Part shown: positions 16,601-18,256 of the stretch, one piece after another
How positions within the stretch are numbered: position 1 is the stretch's first letter
Layout: each line of letters begins with the position of its first letter
Source: Isohypsibius dastychi
Lineage: Eukaryota; Tardigrada; Eutardigrada; Parachela; Isohypsibiidae
DNA: 18,256 nt
NCBI GenBank assembly: GCA_034696485.1
Contig: JAQIWT010000551.1
Coordinates: 1-18,256 of the forward strand
Direction: 5' to 3'
Notes under the pieces: model-generated
What the model saw: the letters and a program-made list of their open reading frames with translations, nothing else
Databases searched by the model: none
Told to the model about the DNA's origin: nothing
Position numbers and translations under genes: made by a program

Positions 16601-18048
16601 ACTGTTGCTCGCTGGTTCGCCGTGACTAATTCTTCCTTTACTATTTCTATCTGTTCCGCCAAAATATATAATTCTTGATCCTTCTCTATTATTTTATTTT
16701 CCAGATTCTTAATTTTATTTCGTTGTTCGTAATTCTCCTCACCTTTTTTGAGAATATCATTAATAGCTTTGTTCTTAAGATTTTCTGCGTGGCTCAAACC
16801 CGAGCGTAAGAACCTAATCATATTCGCACTTTGAACACAATTTTTACACTTAGACCTGTCTAGCTCTCCGAGTAATTCTCTTTCCTGACTTACTGTCATA
16901 TTTTTGCTGTCTGGCGTTTTTACCATCGTTTTCTCGTTTGTCAATGTATTTGGTTCCGATTCCTGGCTCAGCATACTCAGAACTTCGACACTCGCGCTCA
17001 GACTTTCGCTGTTATCCGATTTTACCGGTGACTCGACAAAACAGGTGTCCATATTTTCACTATTACTAGTTCTCGAACTTCTTGAAGAATTTGATGAATT
17101 TGTTCGCGTAGTGTTAAAGCTGTTTTCCGGATCAAAAAATTCGTCATCACTTTGTAGCGTTTTGTGACCATTCTTTCTTGTCTTAATCGCGCTTCTACCC
17201 ATATTCATAATTTTTTCAAAATCAAGCATTGATTTGCCGAATTCTTGTTCCACGATATTTCTTTCATTATTGGTTTCATCAAAATTTAATTTTGTCTCGT
17301 CGCCGCTAGTTCTTTGCGCTCTCTCGATATTCTCCGTTATTAACGTTCTCTCACCTGAGTTATTCTGATTTTGTGCCGGTGCCGGCCCGTGATATCCCTG
17401 TATTTCGGTCGACCCGTGCCAACTCTGTTTTTGTATTGTATTATCTCTATTCCCTTCTTCGGACATCTTCACGTTTTCTTTCCTTTTTTGCTTCTCGGCA
17501 GATTTAACCTTCTCAGGTGCAACACCAGATTTAACCTTCTCAGGCACTACCACAGATTTAACCTTCTCAGGTGCAACCAAACTCTCCACATTCTTATCTG
17601 CATCTTCGCTTTTATTCAACATTTCACCAAGTTCTTGCTGTCGATAATTTATTCTCGACAAAACCATTAACATTTCGCTCAACGACGCGCCTTCTTTAAC
17701 AGCATATTTGTCTTCATCGATTTTACCCTCTTCATCACAATCAGTCTCGTTTTCGGTGTCTTCCGGTATGCTCAGCGTCCGATCCGAAATTTCACCAAAT
17801 TCCTCCAACTCCTTCTCCTTGGCTTTATCTTTGAATCTTTTCTTCGCCTTTTTTCGAGTCCTCTTCTGAACGTCTGACAGCTGCACTCGCGCTTTCAATG
17901 TTGAATCCCGAAACCCATAACGATTTCCGGTGACTTCCGGTTGAACGTCAGGCTTCGAAATTCCTCCAACTGTTCGTCCACCTCTTCCACCCTTGCTGTT
18001 TTTCTGGTTAGTAATTGCAGACGAATCTTTAGCCTCCTTTTGGTCCAT
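13612..18048 (-). CDS. gag: Gag: coiled-coil, capsid-like, nucleocapsid (1478 aa)
   Basis: The first ATG on the minus strand after the PBS is at 18048 (context GGCTATGG); the in-frame TTG at 18054 is not needed. Stop TAG at 13612. Domains in order: a low-complexity N-terminus with a GRGGR patch; three 9-aa repeats with a PEKVKS core (about 156-182); Ser/Asn-rich tract; a C-x2-C (about 400); a long coiled coil (about 410-630); a duplicated segment with EGR-WSK-NF (about 730-800); a second charged coiled coil (about 820-930); a capsid-like region (about 1040-1200, with REWYNGELAYWPKGYDL); and two zinc knuckles, CX2CX3HX4C at 1326-1338 and CX2CX4HX4C at 1411-1424, in a basic tail. It should build the particle and bind the RNA. 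Most Ty3/gypsy Gags are several hundred residues, so this one is far longer. The capsid and zinc-knuckle assignment is firm; the role of the N-terminal thousand residues is unknown. Confidence 0.9.
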   Translation of the reverse strand: MDQKEAKDSSAITNQKNSKGGRGGRTVGGISKPDVQPEVTGNRYGFRDSTLKARVQLSDVQKRTRKKAKKRFKDKAKEKELEEFGEISDRTLSIPEDTENETDCDEEGKIDEDKYAVKEGASLSEMLMVLSRINYRQQELGEMLNKSEDADKNVESLVAPEKVKSVVVPEKVKSGVAPEKVKSAEKQKRKENVKMSEEGNRDNTIQKQSWHGSTEIQGYHGPAPAQNQNNSGERTLITENIERAQRTSGDETKLNFDETNNERNIVEQEFGKSMLDFEKIMNMGRSAIKTRKNGHKTLQSDDEFFDPENSFNTTRTNSSNSSRSSRTSNSENMDTCFVESPVKSDNSESLSASVEVLSMLSQESEPNTLTNEKTMVKTPDSKNMTVSQERELLGELDRSKCKNCVQSANMIRFLRSGLSHAENLKNKAINDILKKGEENYEQRNKIKNLENKIIEKDQELYILAEQIEIVKEELVTANQRATVFRTQLDQAKEQAQIVVTDLVTENKKLTTWEPRYREANRQLTIVKKELKEAKKMLKSGDETSYNNEIYKLEHKKRLLEMENEYIGRMEFNQNQMKNQEELIQSLAEQEKQIRKYLHMAQLELAAEKDLLREHRAKNGRRFRVDHDTMEAMVDNFEQEEKIEVTAAWRDETLKKWHKEGKMPVPSNVDDSMSVVSITPSMSASSKMGSERRHSENDQEQDISDVEDNKDTKSIDKRPTYRAKTKEELANEEGRKWSKTNFRTNMVLGTNSIAETAREGGNEASEPSQKTFVEMWADLEGRLWSKKNFTVNMVVVAETNATVNENANATVAPAVIAPNAADPTAEQEQRRLQLRREVEILEQESNERKRRVEKTLEDARKKRVEQDRQAEEHRLQLQRDQLRNDRERDSVLDAQARGDFTLMDEAMKRLGSTRKSRTGSRNSVAAPTKSQISLVLLENERLKVALEKERKKNMEGSVIIEPRNQRRSTETLQNIPRIENPARRNRQDEDVRNTGFAEVEDNYETDQKRPYRRNQRTTTRDRTERRREEEEEIPRNRKNDPYLFFGDENQNVNEWVNASLITAEGQNYGNKATLIMMQTSLRGYAREWYNGELAYWPKGYDLDFFIERLKRRFPVTKTPEMWATDLDQYQFDPDLETAQNYCETKLRLMMKADLRLSEKLQVGKLIQGLLARIPGEHERITRLKLNTVGEFKQELNTWWEYHRSSNLNDESRKARLVPSPKGYTKFKPLETYDRDGERLVTRDVENRSETAMESIVKKLSEALEIQNTRYAENFETQNRKYSGVLEEVVANLKDLRREDGEVNARLASATESTNTGPVQRDKKHIECYVCKGPHYMSECPTKAKEASGQKSSNPRQSRPFERTGAPKRNAWSGNRDVTPGGRNRPADWVDPGTPEYTQKAKENFKYCGVQFCSHCHKNGHSFKECPDAKDVVRERFRPLPFEMEDLYEEYHCKVHKTPVPDRKRSGSRGKSGERSKPKN
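13615..13621 (-). promoter_or_regulatory. -1 frameshift slippery heptamer A AAA AAC
   Basis: Read in the gag frame the sequence is CC-A AAA AAC TAG, a canonical X XXY YYZ heptamer directly abutting the gag stop codon at 13612-13614. The -1 frame reads on without a stop into the protease ORF. A AAA AAC is one of the most efficient known -1 slippery sequences (for example at MMTV gag-pro). Confidence 0.85.
15656..15866 (-). repeat. Duplicated segment inside gag
   Basis: Two stretches encode similar peptides: one reading EEGRKWSKTNFRTNMV (about 15815-15866) and the next DLEGRLWSKKNFTVNMV (about 15672-15721). The nucleotide match is visible too, both containing a TTTTGCTCCAT block on the plus strand. 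It is an internal tandem duplication of roughly 140 bp. Confidence 0.55.
17501..17581 (-). repeat. Three 27-bp tandem repeats inside gag
   Basis: Units start at 17501, 17528 and 17555 on the plus strand, each beginning GATTTAACCTTCTCAGG, and encode three 9-aa repeats with a PEKVKS core. The first parts of the units are identical, so the array is recent or kept uniform. Copy number may vary between element copies. Confidence 0.85.
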
Positions 18049-18075
18049 AGCCAATGATGAGATCCGCAGCGAAGG

Positions 18076-18094
18076 ACGAATTATAATAATTCGT
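18076..18094. repeat. Palindrome in the gag leader
   Basis: ACGAATTA (18076-18083) and TAATTCGT (18087-18094) are perfect inverted repeats around TAA, in the leader between the PBS-like site and the gag start. It could form a hairpin in the RNA leader, where packaging or dimerisation signals often lie. Function is inferred from position only. Confidence 0.5.
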
Positions 18095-18159
18095 AGATCA
18101 GCTCCTTTTCTCCGACGGTATCTGATGAAAAGAGATCGTTTGACGTCCTGCCTGTCAAC

Positions 18160-18177
18160 AATGACCAGAGGGCGCCA
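18160..18177 (-). other. Putative primer binding site
   Basis: On the minus strand TGGCGCCCTCTGGTCATT begins at 18177, two bases inside the putative LTR edge. TGGCGCCC is the start of tRNA-Lys-type primer sites, and TGG is the complement of a tRNA CCA end. The match to a Lys-type site breaks down after eight bases, so the actual primer tRNA is not identified. Confidence 0.5.
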
Positions 18178-18179
18178 TT

Positions 18180-18256
18180 TGTTAGACTTTGGGGCTAATG
18201 GGGCTTCAAGGTAAGACTTCCGGTGCAGATGTTCCTCAAAATCTAACGTGGAAAGC
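18180..18256 (-). repeat. Putative 5' LTR, partial (runs off window)
   Basis: The plus strand reads TGTTAG from 18180, so on the element's strand the LTR would end CTAACA, satisfying the CA end rule, with the PBS-like site two bases further on. Only 77 nt are in the window. No second copy was found to confirm it, so this rests on position and the terminal dinucleotide. Confidence 0.45.

Larger units (their letters stand above)
6166..18256 (-). mobile_element. Ty3/gypsy-type LTR retrotransposon, partial, minus strand
   Basis: Gag, protease, RT, RNase H and integrase follow one another in the Ty3/gypsy (Metaviridae) order on the minus strand, with integrase after RNase H and a GPY/F module. 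Both large frames are free of stops (gag 1478 codons, pol more than 1900), pointing to a young or selected copy. At the right, a PBS-like TGGCGCCC (from 18177 down) sits two bases inside a putative LTR edge (18180). At the left, only a purine run and TG are seen; the sequence matching the visible 77 nt of the right-hand LTR was not found anywhere in 1-6166. Gag and Pol share one frame, and the protease ORF between them lies in another. Element boundaries are therefore approximate and the 3' LTR is missing, diverged or elsewhere. Confidence 0.9.

Noticed and set aside
6314-17670. Many plus-strand open frames of 60-170 codons opposite gag, pro and pol
   Set aside because: They lie antisense to long, domain-bearing minus-strand frames, show no recognisable motifs, and are Ser/Phe/Leu-rich as expected of the complement of Lys/Glu-rich coding sequence.
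18052-18054. Gag start at TTG 18054
   Set aside because: An ATG two codons further on (18048) has good context and is the first ATG after the primer site; non-ATG initiation need not be invoked.

Overview
The window looks like nuclear DNA of a nematode, probably Caenorhabditis or a close relative. I infer this from nine short introns (55-108 bp) whose acceptors follow the nematode T-rich-CAG/TAG form (for example TTTTCAG, TTTTGCAG, CTTTCAG), the tight gene spacing, and a trans-splice-like acceptor four bases before one start codon. No species can be named from sequence alone.

Layout. Positions 1-6166 hold three spliced genes. A minus-strand gene of four exons (280-1765) encodes an unrecognised charged protein of about 424 aa. 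It shares a 420-bp divergent upstream region with a plus-strand gene of four exons (2186-3111), which encodes a compact 216-aa protein with two RRM-like RNA-binding domains. After about 900 bp of repeat-bearing spacer comes a third gene on the minus strand (4018-5915, four exons, 561 aa), also unrecognised.

Positions about 6166-18256 hold a large Ty3/gypsy-type LTR retrotransposon read on the minus strand, with gag at the right and pol at the left. About 11.8 kb of coding sequence has no stray stop. The order is putative LTR edge, PBS-like site, very large Gag (1478 aa, long coiled-coil N-terminal part, capsid-like region, two zinc knuckles), a protease-frame ORF, then Pol (end of protease, long linker, RT, RNase H, integrase with GPY/F module, charged tail).

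The most interesting part is how the retroelement frames connect. The gag stop sits directly after an A AAA AAC heptamer, followed by sequence able to form an H-type pseudoknot (6-bp and 6-bp stems). This is a textbook -1 frameshift signal. The protease ORF then carries two retropepsin-like units. The first has lost its catalytic Asp. The second has an intact DTG but is cut in two by a +1 frame change, with a CTT-A slip candidate in the 38-bp overlap with pol. Whether this is programmed or a recent indel is open.

No matching second LTR is visible on the left, so the element's 3' end is unresolved: it may be truncated, rearranged or outside the window. A hairpin followed by CTTCGGAA occurs downstream of pol (twice) and downstream of the 280-1765 gene.
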